The translations under genes were made by a program, and so were the position numbers. A stretch of DNA of 64,000 nucleotides from Paraburkholderia sp. UYCP14C (GTDB taxonomy: Bacteria > Pseudomonadota > Gammaproteobacteria > Burkholderiales > Burkholderiaceae), in NCBI RefSeq assembly GCF_004197395.1, contig NZ_SELS01000052.1, forward strand, positions 1 to 64,000, read 5' to 3'. Positions 34,864 to 43,746 of this stretch are shown one piece after another. The notes under the pieces are model-generated. The model made no database searches, was not told the DNA's origin, and worked only from the letters and a program-made list of their open reading frames with translations. How positions within the stretch are numbered: the first letter of the stretch is position 1; every line of letters begins with the position of its first letter.

Positions 34864-35892
34864 TCAGTGAGCTTTATCGGCCAGCGCGGCGAGGCGTTCC
34901 TTCAGGCGCGGATAGAGCTTCAGCGCATTGCCTTCGAGAACCTGCTGGCGGTCGCGATCGCCGAGGTGCGGCGTCGCGACGATATAGCGGCCGGTGTCGT
35001 CGTAGTGATGACCGGTCTCCGGATCAATGCCCTTCACCGCGCCGATCATCTCCGAGCCGAACACGATGTTGCGATGAGGAATCACCTTGGTCAGCAGATC
35101 GATGCCCGCCTGGTGATACACGCACGTGTCGAAGAACACGTTGTTCAGCAGACCTTTGTCGAGCGCCTCCAAGCCCATGTCCTGCGCGAGGCCGCGATAG
35201 CGTCCCCAGTGGTACGGCACCGCGCCGCCGCCGTGAGGAATGATGAAGCGCAGCGTCGGAAAGTCCTTGAACAGTTCCGGCGCGAGCAACAGCTGCATGA
35301 ACGCGGTCGTGTCGCCGTTCAGGTAATGCGCGCCGACGTGGTGGAAGCACGGATTGCAGGAACTGCTCACGTGAATCATCGCGGACACGTCGAGCTCGAC
35401 TATCTTCTCGTAGAGCGGATAGTAGATGCGATCGGTCAGCGGCTTGTCGGTCCAGTAGCCGCCGGACGGGTCCGGGTTCAGATTGCAGCCGACGAAACCA
35501 AGCTCCAGCACACAGCGTTCGAGCTCCTCGGCCGATGCTTCGAGCCCCTGTCCGGGCGATTGCGGCAACTGGCACACGCCCGCGAAGTTCTCCGGATACA
35601 ACGCACAGACGCGATGAATCAGGTCGTTGTTCAGACGCGACCATTCGATGCTGTTCTCGAGCGTGCCGAGGTGATGGCCCATCTGCCCGGCGATCGGCGA
35701 GAACAGCGTGAGGTCCAGACCGCGTGCGCGCTGCTCCTTCAGTTGACCGTTTTCGAGCGCGGCGCGCAGTTCGTCATCGGAAATATCGAGCGGTGCGCCG
35801 TAAAAGCCGCCGCCGTTTTCGAGCTGACGGCGCCGCCATTCGTGCAGTGTTTTGGGCACTGTCGTGAAATGCCCATGACAATCAATAATCAT
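34864..35892 (-). CDS. Amidohydrolase-2 family protein, LigJ (4-oxalomesaconate hydratase)-like
   Basis: The 342-residue TIM-barrel protein begins MIIDCHGHF (metal ligands His6 and His8) and continues with NNDLIHRVCALYPENFAGVCQLPQSPGQG, GCNLNPDPSGGYWTDKPLTDRIYYPLYEKI, and FIIPHGGGAVPYHWGRYRGL. The order and spacing are those of LigJ, which hydrates 4-oxalomesaconate in the protocatechuate 4,5-cleavage and gallate routes. Residues near 200 (MIHVSSSC, CFHHVGAHY) vary from LigJ as I remember it, so a related decarboxylase or hydratase is possible. It is preceded by an extradiol dioxygenase gene and followed by an SDR in the same operon. Confidence 0.8.
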   Translation of the reverse strand: MIIDCHGHFTTVPKTLHEWRRRQLENGGGFYGAPLDISDDELRAALENGQLKEQRARGLDLTLFSPIAGQMGHHLGTLENSIEWSRLNNDLIHRVCALYPENFAGVCQLPQSPGQGLEASAEELERCVLELGFVGCNLNPDPSGGYWTDKPLTDRIYYPLYEKIVELDVSAMIHVSSSCNPCFHHVGAHYLNGDTTAFMQLLLAPELFKDFPTLRFIIPHGGGAVPYHWGRYRGLAQDMGLEALDKGLLNNVFFDTCVYHQAGIDLLTKVIPHRNIVFGSEMIGAVKGIDPETGHHYDDTGRYIVATPHLGDRDRQQVLEGNALKLYPRLKERLAALADKAH

Positions 35893-35947
35893 CGTGATTT
35901 ACCGTGTTGTTTGACGCGAAAGACCGCGGGGGCTGCGACGCGGCGCG

Positions 35948-36886
35948 TCAGGCGCCCGCCGGCCACTCGACGATCTGCGTGGCCTGCTTGACGAAGCGCT
36001 CCGGAGGCTTTTCGCCGGTGTCGTAGCTCATGCCCTCGCCGATCTGGATGCGATTGAAGCGGCTCGCCGCATTGAGCTTTTCGTGCGAGATCCAATGCTC
36101 GTGCATCTGCTCGAACGGGCTCATCCAGTAGTCGAAAATCTGGCTGCCGAGCGCATGACGGCCGATGCCGCGCACGTGATCGTGCGAACGGTGCGCCATG
36201 TGGTCGTAGCCGAAGAAGATGTCGTCGACGCCCTCGACCTGATACGACACGTGATGCATGCCGGCGCGTTGCCCGCGCAGCAGGAAGATCACGTGATGAT
36301 CGACGAGCTCGTCGCCGCGATCGACGCGATTGAACTGGCCGATCACGTTGCTCCTGTCGCCGACGAACAACTCGTCGGTGGGCAGCAGGCCGAACGTGCG
36401 CTGATACCAGCCGATTGTCTCCGCGAGATTCGGCGTCGCATACGCGGTGTGCGCGATGCGCACCACACGCGCCGGGCCTAGCGAGCGGCTTTCGCCTTCG
36501 GGACCGCGCACCAGCACGCGGGCCGGCAGCGGTGTCACGCGCTCGCGACCGGTCACGAGTTCGAGCCAGAAGCCGTTCGGATCTTGCAGCCGCACGCGCT
36601 GGCCGCCGCCAGGCACGTCCGGCGATTCGATGCCCTGCGCGCCGGGCAGCATGGCAAGAGCCGCGATGTCAGCGTTGTCGCCAAGCTCGTAGCCGAAACT
36701 GATTGCGCCCGGCGCGCCCAGTTCGGTCACGTGAAGAAACGGCGAATCGCCGACGCCGCGCATATAAAGACGCTTCGCGTCGCGATGCGCGAGGACCATG
36801 CCGAAGTCTTCGAGAAACGCCTGCATGCGGCCGAGATCCGGCGCACTGAGCCGGACGTATGACATTCCTGTGATCGGTGAAGCCAC
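35948..36886 (-). CDS. Type I extradiol ring-cleavage dioxygenase (VOC family, BphC-like)
   Basis: The 312-residue protein has two vicinal-oxygen-chelate modules, residues 5-115 and 140-290. Iron ligands expected for type I extradiol enzymes are present at His146 (RIAHTAYAT), His212 (MHHVSYQV) and Glu263 (six residues after the Pro of MSPFEQMHE), close to BphC numbering. The HDHVRGIGRHALGSQIFDYWM segment (about 235-255) resembles that of 2,3-dihydroxybiphenyl 1,2-dioxygenase-like enzymes that act on substituted catechols. It should open a catechol-type ring next to the diol with Fe(II) and O2. It is the only oxygenase in the operon; a hydroxylating oxygenase must be elsewhere. Confidence 0.88.
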   Translation of the reverse strand: MASPITGMSYVRLSAPDLGRMQAFLEDFGMVLAHRDAKRLYMRGVGDSPFLHVTELGAPGAISFGYELGDNADIAALAMLPGAQGIESPDVPGGGQRVRLQDPNGFWLELVTGRERVTPLPARVLVRGPEGESRSLGPARVVRIAHTAYATPNLAETIGWYQRTFGLLPTDELFVGDRSNVIGQFNRVDRGDELVDHHVIFLLRGQRAGMHHVSYQVEGVDDIFFGYDHMAHRSHDHVRGIGRHALGSQIFDYWMSPFEQMHEHWISHEKLNAASRFNRIQIGEGMSYDTGEKPPERFVKQATQIVEWPAGA

Positions 36887-36940
36887 CGTTGCCTCCTTTG
36901 AATTCTTTCTGTTGCGCGGTCCGGCGCCGCTAGCGCGCTT

Positions 36941-37822
36941 TCAGGCCAGGATCTTCGCGACGTTGCCATACAGTTCTTCGACGGCATAGCGTTGCGAGAT
37001 CAGCTTCTGTTCGAACGCATAGCGGATCACCGTTTCGAGCGCCGGGCGCAGCGCGTCGAACCCGGCCGGCTGCAAGTCCGGGCCATTCGCGGGCGGCATC
37101 TCACCGCTCGCCTCGCGGCTTTTCAGCAGCATATCGAACACTTCGCGCACGAGGTCAGCCCGCGATTCCGCGATTTCCTTGCGGACCGTTACGACGTGAT
37201 TGATCGGCACGACATGGGTGCGGCTATACCATGTGGCGGCGGCTTCCTTCGGCTCGGGAATCAGAGTTCGAATGCCCGGGTCGCCGGACAACGCGCCGCC
37301 CGCGATGATCGCGTCGACTTCGCCCGCGCGCAGCATGTCTTCGAGGCTCAACGACGAATCGATACGCGTGACGATGTCGGGGTCGCGAAACTCGGCGACG
37401 TGCGCGCCTTCCTGGGTGAGCCAGCGCACCTTGTCGAGTTCGACACCGTATTCGTCGGACAGGATGCCGCGCACCCACGTCGGCGTGGTTTGCGGATACG
37501 AGCGCATCGCGACCGTTTTGCCGGCGAGGTCTTGCGGCTTCAGATCGTCGTCGGCGCGGCACAGAATGCTCTTGTGGTGAAAGTTGCCGTTCATCACGAA
37601 CGGCAGCATCACGTAAGGCTTGCCGGCTTCGTACGCCTGCAGGAAGGTGACGACCGCGAGTTCCGCGACGTCGAACTTGAGGCCGCGCACCACGTCCTTG
37701 AACGCTTTTTGCGCGATGTCCACATCGGCGAAATCGAGGCGCAGGTTCGGCGAAGCAACGCTGCCATCCTTCAGCGGCGCGGTCTTTTTGTAGGTGCCCA
37801 TCATCGCGATGAGCGTGGTCAT
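36941..37822 (-). CDS. Pht5-like protein (4,5-dihydroxyphthalate decarboxylase/solute-binding fold), copy 1
   Basis: The 293 residues have the NMT1-like periplasmic-binding fold of the 4,5-dihydroxyphthalate decarboxylase family. Typical parts are FDVAELAVVTFLQAYEAGKPYVMLPFVMN (about residues 52-80), DLAGKTVAMRSYPQTTPTWVRGILSDEYGV and VDAIIAGGALSGDPGIRTLIP. It has no signal peptide, so it is cytosolic and more likely an enzyme than a transporter subunit. The ATG at 37822 follows AAAGGGA; an ATG at 37837 overlaps the stop of copy 2 as ATGA. It is paralogous to the gene just upstream. Confidence 0.82.
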   Translation of the reverse strand: MTTLIAMMGTYKKTAPLKDGSVASPNLRLDFADVDIAQKAFKDVVRGLKFDVAELAVVTFLQAYEAGKPYVMLPFVMNGNFHHKSILCRADDDLKPQDLAGKTVAMRSYPQTTPTWVRGILSDEYGVELDKVRWLTQEGAHVAEFRDPDIVTRIDSSLSLEDMLRAGEVDAIIAGGALSGDPGIRTLIPEPKEAAATWYSRTHVVPINHVVTVRKEIAESRADLVREVFDMLLKSREASGEMPPANGPDLQPAGFDALRPALETVIRYAFEQKLISQRYAVEELYGNVAKILA

Positions 37823-37833
37823 GTCAGTCCCTT

Positions 37834-38823
37834 TCATGTGCGGCTCGCCCTGGCCAGCGCCTCGCTTTGTACGTTGCCGATCGCGGCGCCGATGCGCGGA
37901 TCGTGGAATACCGCCTGCAGCGGCGGCTCGTTCGGAATCAGTCGCTGACGGTGCGCGTAGCGCACGAGCGCCGCGAGCGATGGCGCGTTCTCGTTGAAAC
38001 CGTACGGCAGCGGATCGCCCACCCACTGCGACAGCTTGCGATAGCGGCGGTCTTCCGCGCCGTCCGCTTCGCCGCTGCGAATCCGTTCGAGGTAGTTCGC
38101 TTTGGCCTGCTCGAATGCGTCGAAGAGCGCGCTCGCAAGAGTCGGATGCCGCTCGAGCACGTCGTTACGCACCACGATCATGCCGTGCAGCGGATAGATG
38201 CCCGTGCGCTCGAACCATTCACGCTCGCGCGCATCGGCGTCGTCGACGATCTCGACCAGTTCGTCTTCGAGATCGTTGCCCGCGCCCGCGAGGCCGCCGA
38301 ACGCCGCTTCGAGTTCGCCGCGCTTCATCAACTCTGCGATCGACTGCCCTTCGGCGAGCCGCTGCACGTTCGACGGCGTCGCGAAGCTCTGCACGTTCTC
38401 TTCCTCCTCGGTGATCCACGTGATCTGGTCGGGATCGACGCCGAATTCGTCGGCGAAAATGCCGCGCGTCCAGACTGCCGCCGTGACCGAATAGGCACGC
38501 ACGCCGACGCGCCGCCCTTCCAGATCCTTCGGCCCGCGGATCGCCGACGCACGCAGCCGTTGCATGCCGGCGTGGCGGAAACGCCGCGTCATCGGCAGAG
38601 CGAGCGCGGTGATCGGCGCGCCGGCCGCGACCGCCATCAGATACGAGGTCGGCGCCATTTCGCAGATGTCGTACGGCTGGCTTCGCGCCATCTCGCGGTA
38701 AGCGTCGGGCATGCGCTTCTTGTCGATGAACTCGAGGTCGAAACCGGCAACGCCGACGATGCCATCACGCAGATCGCGCACCTGGCCGTGCGGTCCCAGC
38801 ACGATGGACAGTTTCGCTGTCAT
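37834..38823 (-). CDS. Pht5-like protein (4,5-dihydroxyphthalate decarboxylase/solute-binding fold), copy 2
   Basis: The 329 residues match the same family: YDICEMAPTSYLMAVAAGAPITALALPMTRRFRH (about residues 50-83), GPKDLEGRRVGVRAYSVTAA, VWTRGIFADEFGV (about 95-128), then SIAELMKRGELEAAFGG. Compared with copy 1 it has an extra central segment and a different ligand region (NDLEDELVEIVDD), so the two are diverged paralogues rather than a recent duplication. No signal peptide is present. The ATG at 38823 follows GGAGGAA. Two adjacent members suggest a two-subunit enzyme or two successive decarboxylations. Confidence 0.82.
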   Translation of the reverse strand: MTAKLSIVLGPHGQVRDLRDGIVGVAGFDLEFIDKKRMPDAYREMARSQPYDICEMAPTSYLMAVAAGAPITALALPMTRRFRHAGMQRLRASAIRGPKDLEGRRVGVRAYSVTAAVWTRGIFADEFGVDPDQITWITEEEENVQSFATPSNVQRLAEGQSIAELMKRGELEAAFGGLAGAGNDLEDELVEIVDDADAREREWFERTGIYPLHGMIVVRNDVLERHPTLASALFDAFEQAKANYLERIRSGEADGAEDRRYRKLSQWVGDPLPYGFNENAPSLAALVRYAHRQRLIPNEPPLQAVFHDPRIGAAIGNVQSEALARASRT

Positions 38824-38842
38824 GATTCCTCCGTGCTTCGGG

Positions 38843-39709
38843 TTAAGCCGCCGAACGGCCGGCAAGTTGCAGGCCCTTGTCGAGCGCCGAGAAATCGCGC
38901 TTCGGGTAGGTCATCAGGAAGCGGTAACCCTGCTCGATCACGCGGCCCACGTTCTGATTCGTCACATGCGGATGACCGACCGGAATGTCGTACGCTTTGC
39001 CGACTTCGAGCACGTGATCCATCATGCGCAGCAGTTCCGGGTTGTCGTACTGGCGCGGACAGCCCAGCTCCTGGGTCAGATCGCCCTCGCCGATCAGCAG
39101 CACGCCGATGCCCGGCACCTGCTTGACGATCTCCTCGAGGTTTTCGATCGCCCGCGTGTCCTCGATCATCAGCACCACCAGCACTTCACCTTCGGGCGCT
39201 AGCGGCCAGACGTCTGCCTTGCGGTAGTACTCCTGTTGCGACACGCCCCAGTAACGCGCGGCTGGCATCGGCGCATCGCCGCGCAAGCCCGCCGGCTCAT
39301 AAAGCGGCGCGCTTTTCAGGCGCGGATAACGGCACGCGGCGACCGCGTTGTACGCTTCCTCCGGCGTGCTGATGCGCGGCCACACGATGCCGTAAGCGCC
39401 GAGATCGAGCGCCTGCTTCGCGAACCACTGGTTCATTTCGCTGCCGCTCGGCGGAATCCGCACCAGCGGCGTCATCTGGCAGGCAATCGACTGCGCCTTC
39501 GCAATGCGCTCGCGCAACAGCAGAAACTGCATCGATTCGCGCAGCGCGCCGATATCCCATGGCGTATGCTCGAGTTCGAACACGACGCCATCGTTCGACG
39601 ACTGCGCGAACGCCACCGCCGATTCCACTTCCGCCTGAATGAACGACGTGAACGCAATCCGGCGTCCGGTCTGCAGCGCGCGAATCACGCCGTTGAGTCT
39701 TTCTGTCAT
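38843..39709 (-). CDS. HpcH/HpaI-family aldolase
   Basis: The 288-residue TIM-barrel protein belongs to the HpcH/HpaI class II aldolase/citrate lyase superfamily. Residues FTSFIQAEVESAVAFAQSSN form the first strand region, DGVVFELEHTPWD holds the catalytic-base segment, PLVRIPPSGS the arginine, LVVLMIEDTRAIENLEEI and GIGVLLIGEGDLTQELG the metal ligands (Glu and Asp). Such aldolases cleave 4-hydroxy-2-oxo acids into pyruvate (or oxaloacetate) and an aldehyde, the last step of meta-cleavage routes. FELEHTPWD differs slightly from the usual DxEH pattern. It starts 22 bases after the propeller gene. Confidence 0.85.
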   Translation of the reverse strand: MTERLNGVIRALQTGRRIAFTSFIQAEVESAVAFAQSSNDGVVFELEHTPWDIGALRESMQFLLLRERIAKAQSIACQMTPLVRIPPSGSEMNQWFAKQALDLGAYGIVWPRISTPEEAYNAVAACRYPRLKSAPLYEPAGLRGDAPMPAARYWGVSQQEYYRKADVWPLAPEGEVLVVLMIEDTRAIENLEEIVKQVPGIGVLLIGEGDLTQELGCPRQYDNPELLRMMDHVLEVGKAYDIPVGHPHVTNQNVGRVIEQGYRFLMTYPKRDFSALDKGLQLAGRSAA

Positions 39710-39731
39710 GGTTGGATCGTCCTTCGTTCGC

Positions 39732-40772
39732 TTACAGCATCGCCGCGCAGAACGCATCGCCTGCGCCTTGCGGAAGAGGTTTTTCGGTCCAGTTGTCGCC
39801 GCCGTCGGTCGTGAAGAACACCTGGCCGCCGCGCGTGACGCTGATCACGCCGTTCGGGTCGCTCGGATGCACGCCGAAGCCGAGCATCGTGCTCGCGGGG
39901 TTCACCTGCGAGTCCGCGCGGTACCAGTTGTTGCCGAGATCGTCACTCACGTACAGCGCGCCCGCGTTGCTGCGCGACGAAATACTGAAACACGCGTACA
40001 TTTTTTTCGGGTCGTCGCAGACGAAGCGGCAGTCGCGTGCATACGAGAACGGCGCGAACTTGCCGACTTCGAGATCGCGGAAAGTCTTGCCCTTGTCGCG
40101 GCTTTCGAAAATGCCCAGGCGGCAGATATAGAACAACGCGTCCGGGTCGGCGCTCGTCGTGCAAACGGAGTGCGCGTCGAACACGCCTTCGGCGTCGTCG
40201 TCGGTTTCGATCCGGCTCTTCAGATGCGGCTGTTTCGCGAGTTCGAGCAGGCCTTCCGGTTCGCCGCGCCACGTTTCACCGCCGTCCTCGCTGACGAGAA
40301 AGCCATTGATCTCCGCGACCGCGTACATCACATCGGGATTGACCGGGTGAAACGCGATGCGCATCACGCGCGAATCGCCGAACGAAATCTTGAAACGCTC
40401 CGGATGGTCGGCCTTGCATTTGCGCCAGCTGTCGCCGCCGTCGTCGCTGCGATAGATGCTGACCGGGCCGCCTGCCGCGAACAGCGTGTCGGGACGGGTC
40501 GGGTGAATCACCACGCTCCAGAACTGGATCGTCTCGTCGGTCACGTTCAGACGCGACCATGAATCGCCGCCGTCCTTCGAGCGATACACGCCTTTGCGCG
40601 TCGCAGCGAACAGCAGATCGGGACGCTCGGGATGCGGCGTGATGGCCTGCACGGAAGCGTCGTCGGGGAAGTCGGTGAGTTTTTCCCACTCGCCGTCCGG
40701 CTTCAAACGGTACATCGAACCAATGGCATTCGGACGATTGGCGGCCGTGCCCACCAGCATCAATTCCTTCAT
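39732..40772 (-). CDS. BNR/YVTN-like beta-propeller protein
   Basis: The 346 residues contain repeated Asp-box (BNR) motifs, SKDGGDSWSRL, SDDGGDSWRKC, SEDGGETWRGE, FESRDKGKTFRDL, SDDLGNNWYRA and FTTDGGDNWTEK, which mark a sialidase-type or seven-bladed propeller (WD40/YVTN/BNR-like). There is no signal peptide, and the catalytic residues of sialidases are not evident, so it is not likely to be a sialidase. Single cytosolic propellers of this type are found in Burkholderiales and Rhizobiales catabolic operons, with unknown roles; a lactonase or scaffold is possible. It is the first gene of the ring-cleavage operon, with GGAGA before its ATG. Confidence 0.75.
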   Translation of the reverse strand: MKELMLVGTAANRPNAIGSMYRLKPDGEWEKLTDFPDDASVQAITPHPERPDLLFAATRKGVYRSKDGGDSWSRLNVTDETIQFWSVVIHPTRPDTLFAAGGPVSIYRSDDGGDSWRKCKADHPERFKISFGDSRVMRIAFHPVNPDVMYAVAEINGFLVSEDGGETWRGEPEGLLELAKQPHLKSRIETDDDAEGVFDAHSVCTTSADPDALFYICRLGIFESRDKGKTFRDLEVGKFAPFSYARDCRFVCDDPKKMYACFSISSRSNAGALYVSDDLGNNWYRADSQVNPASTMLGFGVHPSDPNGVISVTRGGQVFFTTDGGDNWTEKPLPQGAGDAFCAAML

Positions 40773-41611
40773 AAGGTCTCCAGATGAATTTGTGGTCGAG
40801 CGCCGCCGCATGATTCCGACTCGCACTCAACAGGAGTTCGGAATGCAGTGTAAGTGCCACCGGCTACGCTTTGTTATTCAAAATCTGCGGTGGCAATAGA
40901 AATTTGCTTAGTCGCGGAAGCCGCGTTCCCTCGCTCCAAAAGAGCAAGCGTCTGTGGAGTGAGTCAGTGGGTGATTACCCTGGATAAATCTGGTGGAATG
41001 TCTGATCTGGCGCCAAAAATGGCCGATCGGCCGCGGTCACGGTACGGCTTCCGCGCTAAAGGCTGATGCCGCTACGTTACGACTCGGTTGTGTTACTCGG
41101 CACGGACGTCGCCCGAGCGACCCGATCGGCATATTGGTCGGTGGCCTCGTTGGCGGCGTCGCGTGCCTACTCTGGACGCTCGCGCTTGGTCGTGACCCGA
41201 ATGTTCAGACATCCCTCATTCCCACCAACAGACCGTGGGAAGAAGCCTTCCCGCCTGAATGCCAACCGGCGGATGAGTGAGATCGACGAAAGATTCTCCG
41301 GTTGAATGTTTGCCTCCAGGCGATGCAGTCCGAGTTCGACGAATGCAAGGTCGGTGGCCGTGCGAGGTCTAGTGTGTCAAGCGGCAACTCGACTGCACTC
41401 CCCAGTGGTCCGCCGGCGCTGCACGGCAGCCACGGTCCTTCCCTACGCCATAACCCGACCGATATTGGCCCCGAAAGATCTGTCGCCGAAGCTCGTCCAT
41501 TCCGACGATTTCTCATCCCGCGCGACCGACTACGCTTGACGCGTGTCGGCCGCGCACGTCGATGCGCAGCGCGCCGATCGTCCCCGTCCTACACCGATCC
41601 TTTACGCCTTC
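40773..41611. other. Intergenic region ahead of the ring-cleavage operon
   Basis: These 839 bases contain no family-like protein in any frame, although several short frames are open. The left end must contain the promoter of the minus-strand operon that begins at 40772. No clear LysR box or hairpin stands out. Confidence 0.5.
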
Positions 41612-42087
41612 ATGACCAAAGCAGCCAATCTCGTTACCTCGATCACCGTCGACATCGACTCACCAGCCCCCGCCGTCAGGGAAGTGCTGACCGACTTCCC
41701 GCGCTACGCGGAGTGGAACAGCTTCTGCGTCGGGCTCGATACGACCGGACGCCTGGGTGATCTCGTCTACATGCAGGTCCGCATTCTGGATAAGGACACC
41801 GAGATTCCGGTCAACGAATATCTGGTCGCGTGGGAACCCGAGCAGTTGCGTGGGAGCTGCGCCCGACCGACGACAACAAGGACGCCGCGCGCCGCGACCA
41901 GTACGTCAAAGCCGACGGCGCCGATCGCTGCCGGTATGTCACGACCGACCAGTTCCTGGGCGTCAACGCCGACACGATCATGCAAAGCCACGGCGCCTGG
42001 GTGAAGCAGGGCTTCGACCAGTGCGCGCACGACGTGAAGCGGCGCGCGGAAGCGCTGCACGCTTCACGCTGCAGCGCCCGCGCGTGA
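41612..42087 (+). pseudogene. SRPBCC-domain protein, frameshifted
   Basis: From ATG 41612 the frame reads MTKAANLVTSITVDIDSPAP, LTDFPRYAEWNSFCVGLDT and NEYLVAWEPEQ, a standard SRPBCC start (about 75 residues). Just after 41845 the reading frame is lost. The continuation, AWELRPTDDNKDAARRDQYV then KADGADRCRYVTTDQFLGVN and the final amphipathic helix (HGAWVKQGFDQCAHDVKRRAEALH), is in another frame, ending at 42087. Together they make a normal protein of about 155 residues. A deletion near 41845-41850 has probably inactivated it. It lies directly before a truncated NTF2-like gene with which it was probably co-transcribed. Confidence 0.7.
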
Positions 42088-42116
42088 GTTCCGCGCGACG
42101 CGAATGGGAGCACGCG

Positions 42117-42278
42117 GTGCCCTATCTGCAAGCCCTTTCCAATCATCACGAGATTCGCGAACTGATCGTCGACTACTCGACGGCGATCGACTCCCGCGAC
42201 TACGACGCGCTCGACTCGGTGGTCACGCCCAACGCCTATATCGACTACCGCGCGATGGGCGGGAACGACGGCAGCTAG
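42117..42278 (+). pseudogene. SnoaL/NTF2-like protein, N-terminal fragment cut by IS630
   Basis: A GTG at 42117 opens 53 residues, VPYLQALSNHHEIRELIVDY then STAIDSRDYDALDSVVTPNA and YIDYRAMGGNDG, the beginning of a SnoaL-like (NTF2 fold) protein of about 130-150 residues. The frame ends at 42278 exactly where the IS630-type inverted repeat begins. SnoaL-like proteins are dehydratases, isomerases or cyclases for hydrophobic substrates. Its partner upstream is a broken SRPBCC gene, so a small hydrophobic-ligand operon has been destroyed here. Confidence 0.65.
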
Positions 42279-42344
42279 CGTCCCGTTCCGTTGTTAACTG
42301 ATCTATCTGCGCGTAGCATGTTGACGTCAACGGAACGGGAGACG
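42279..42344. repeat. Inverted repeat at the left end of the IS630 fragment
   Basis: CGTCCCGTTCCGTTG at 42279-42293 is the reverse complement of CAACGGAACGGGAGACG at 42328-42344, with two extra bases in the right arm. It lies immediately 5' of the IS630-type transposase start and right after the NTF2-like fragment, with TA at 42276-42277. This fits the terminal region of an IS630-family element, which inserts at TA. Confidence 0.55.
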
Positions 42345-42355
42345 TCAGCGCGGCG

Positions 42356-42898
42356 ATGGGACGACCGAAGGCGGAACTGGTGCTGAGCGAGGACGAACGC
42401 TCGCAACTGATCTCGATAACACGCTCTCGTTCGATTTCTGCGGCGCTGGTTACGCGGGCGCGCATCGTGTTGGCGGCAGCCGACGGCGAGCCCAACAGCG
42501 CGATCGCGCAGCGCCTTCAACTCACGCGTGCCACGGTGGGCAAGTGGCGGCTGCGTTTTTTGGAGTTGCGCATCAACGGGCTCTATGACGAAGTACGTCC
42601 CGGCAAGCCGCGCACGATCGACGATGAACGACTGGCTCAACTGATTCACAAGACCTTGCACACCAGGCCTGCGGATGGCTCGACGCACTGGAGCGTGCGC
42701 ACGATCGCCGCCGAAACCGCTATCTCGCCGACCAGTGTGCACCGATACTTCAAGCTGCTGGGTCTGCAACCGCATCGCAGCGAGAGTTTCAAGCTCTCGA
42801 CCGATCAATTCTTCATCGAGAAGTTGCGCGATGTGGTGCATATTCATTTCCATACTCCTCGGACAAGTGTCAGGGCGCTGCGGTCTGTATCCTGTTGA
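42356..42898 (+). pseudogene. IS630-family transposase, C-terminally truncated
   Basis: The frame reads MGRPKAELVLSEDERSQLIS, ARIVLAAADGEPNSAIAQRL, RATVGKWRLRFLELRINGLYDEVRPGKPR and ETAISPTSVHRYFKLLGLQP HRS, a helix-turn-helix plus linker found in IS630-type transposases (about 340-360 residues). Similarity stops at about residue 163 (EKLRDVVHI, 42845) before the DDE catalytic core (VLCVDEKSQ region) should begin. The last 17 residues are foreign. The element is thus dead and lost its right end, replaced by the tail of a LysR gene on the other strand. Confidence 0.8.
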
Positions 42899-43544
42899 CA
42901 GTATGCGTGGCAGCGCTCCGGAGCCCAGCTGCCGCACTCCGGATTTCATTCATGAAATAGGAGAGCCATGGCGTCGTCACGTCACCGCTTCGACGAAACA
43001 GCATCGTCCCGAACTGCGGGAGATTCCAGTTACCCTTGAGCACCTTTAGCGACCCTGAACGGATATCGTCATGGAACCAGATTGACGAACAGAACGCGAC
43101 GTAGTCATCCTCGTAGACCAGATGCCGCATGACGGCATGCGACAGGGTTTCGACGCGATGTTCGCCGAGCTCACATCCGTGGCGGCTCAACTCGAGAGCG
43201 AGGGCGCGTTCGACCGGACTCGAACTCAGTACCGGCATCACCAGTTGTTCACGGCTTACCAGGTCGCTGAAGTTCAGTTCAGACTGGCGCGCGAGCGGAT
43301 GGCCGGCACGTACACAGAAGTGAAACTCCTCTTCGAGAAGGCGCTCACTGATCAAATCGGCGAACAGGCCGTCCGTCTGCTCGATGCCGAGCACCAGGTC
43401 GAGTTCGCAGCTCTTGAGCTTGTAGAGCAGTTCATGCGTACGCCCTTCGACCAGATTGATCTGGACCTTTCCAAGCCTGCGTTTGGTCCGGCTCACGGCA
43501 GTCGGAAGGATATGGTTCATCGACACCGATCCGGCCCCGCACAT
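42870..43544 (-). pseudogene. LysR-family regulator lacking its DNA-binding domain
   Basis: The 224 residues correspond to the effector-binding domain only: AGSVSMNHILPTAVSRTKRR, KVQINLVEGRTHELLYKLKS, ELDLVLGIEQTDGLFADLIS, CVRAGHPLARQSELNF and VMRHLVYEDDYVAFCSS. That is the CbpR/GbpR-type layout. The frame stays open upstream to about 43616, but the residues are not helix-turn-helix-like, so the N-terminal 90 residues are gone. The C-terminus (NRIQTAAP) looks natural. It was probably cut by the element whose ISKra4-type transposase starts at 43747. Confidence 0.75.
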
Positions 43545-43746
43545 AATCCTGCCCGGGAGTGAACCAAACCGTGGGAGGCAATTTCCGTCGATTTGACCAA
43601 CGTCATGGAAGCCGTGACGACGTTGTACCCGATCGGATACGGCGCGTGGAATCTGCGAAGTCCCGACAAAATGAGTTCAGTGAGCCCGCCCGGCACGCTG
43701 GCCGTTTCAGCTACGCTGGCGACGTTGTCAACCGATCGGAGGTGCT

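Noticed and set aside
33509-34870. A 453-codon plus-strand frame over the FAH and SDR genes
   Set aside because: It is antisense to two well-supported enzymes and has no recognisable domain.
34867-39126. Long plus-strand frames across the LigJ-like, extradiol and Pht5-like genes
   Set aside because: All are shadows of the minus-strand operon in high-GC DNA.
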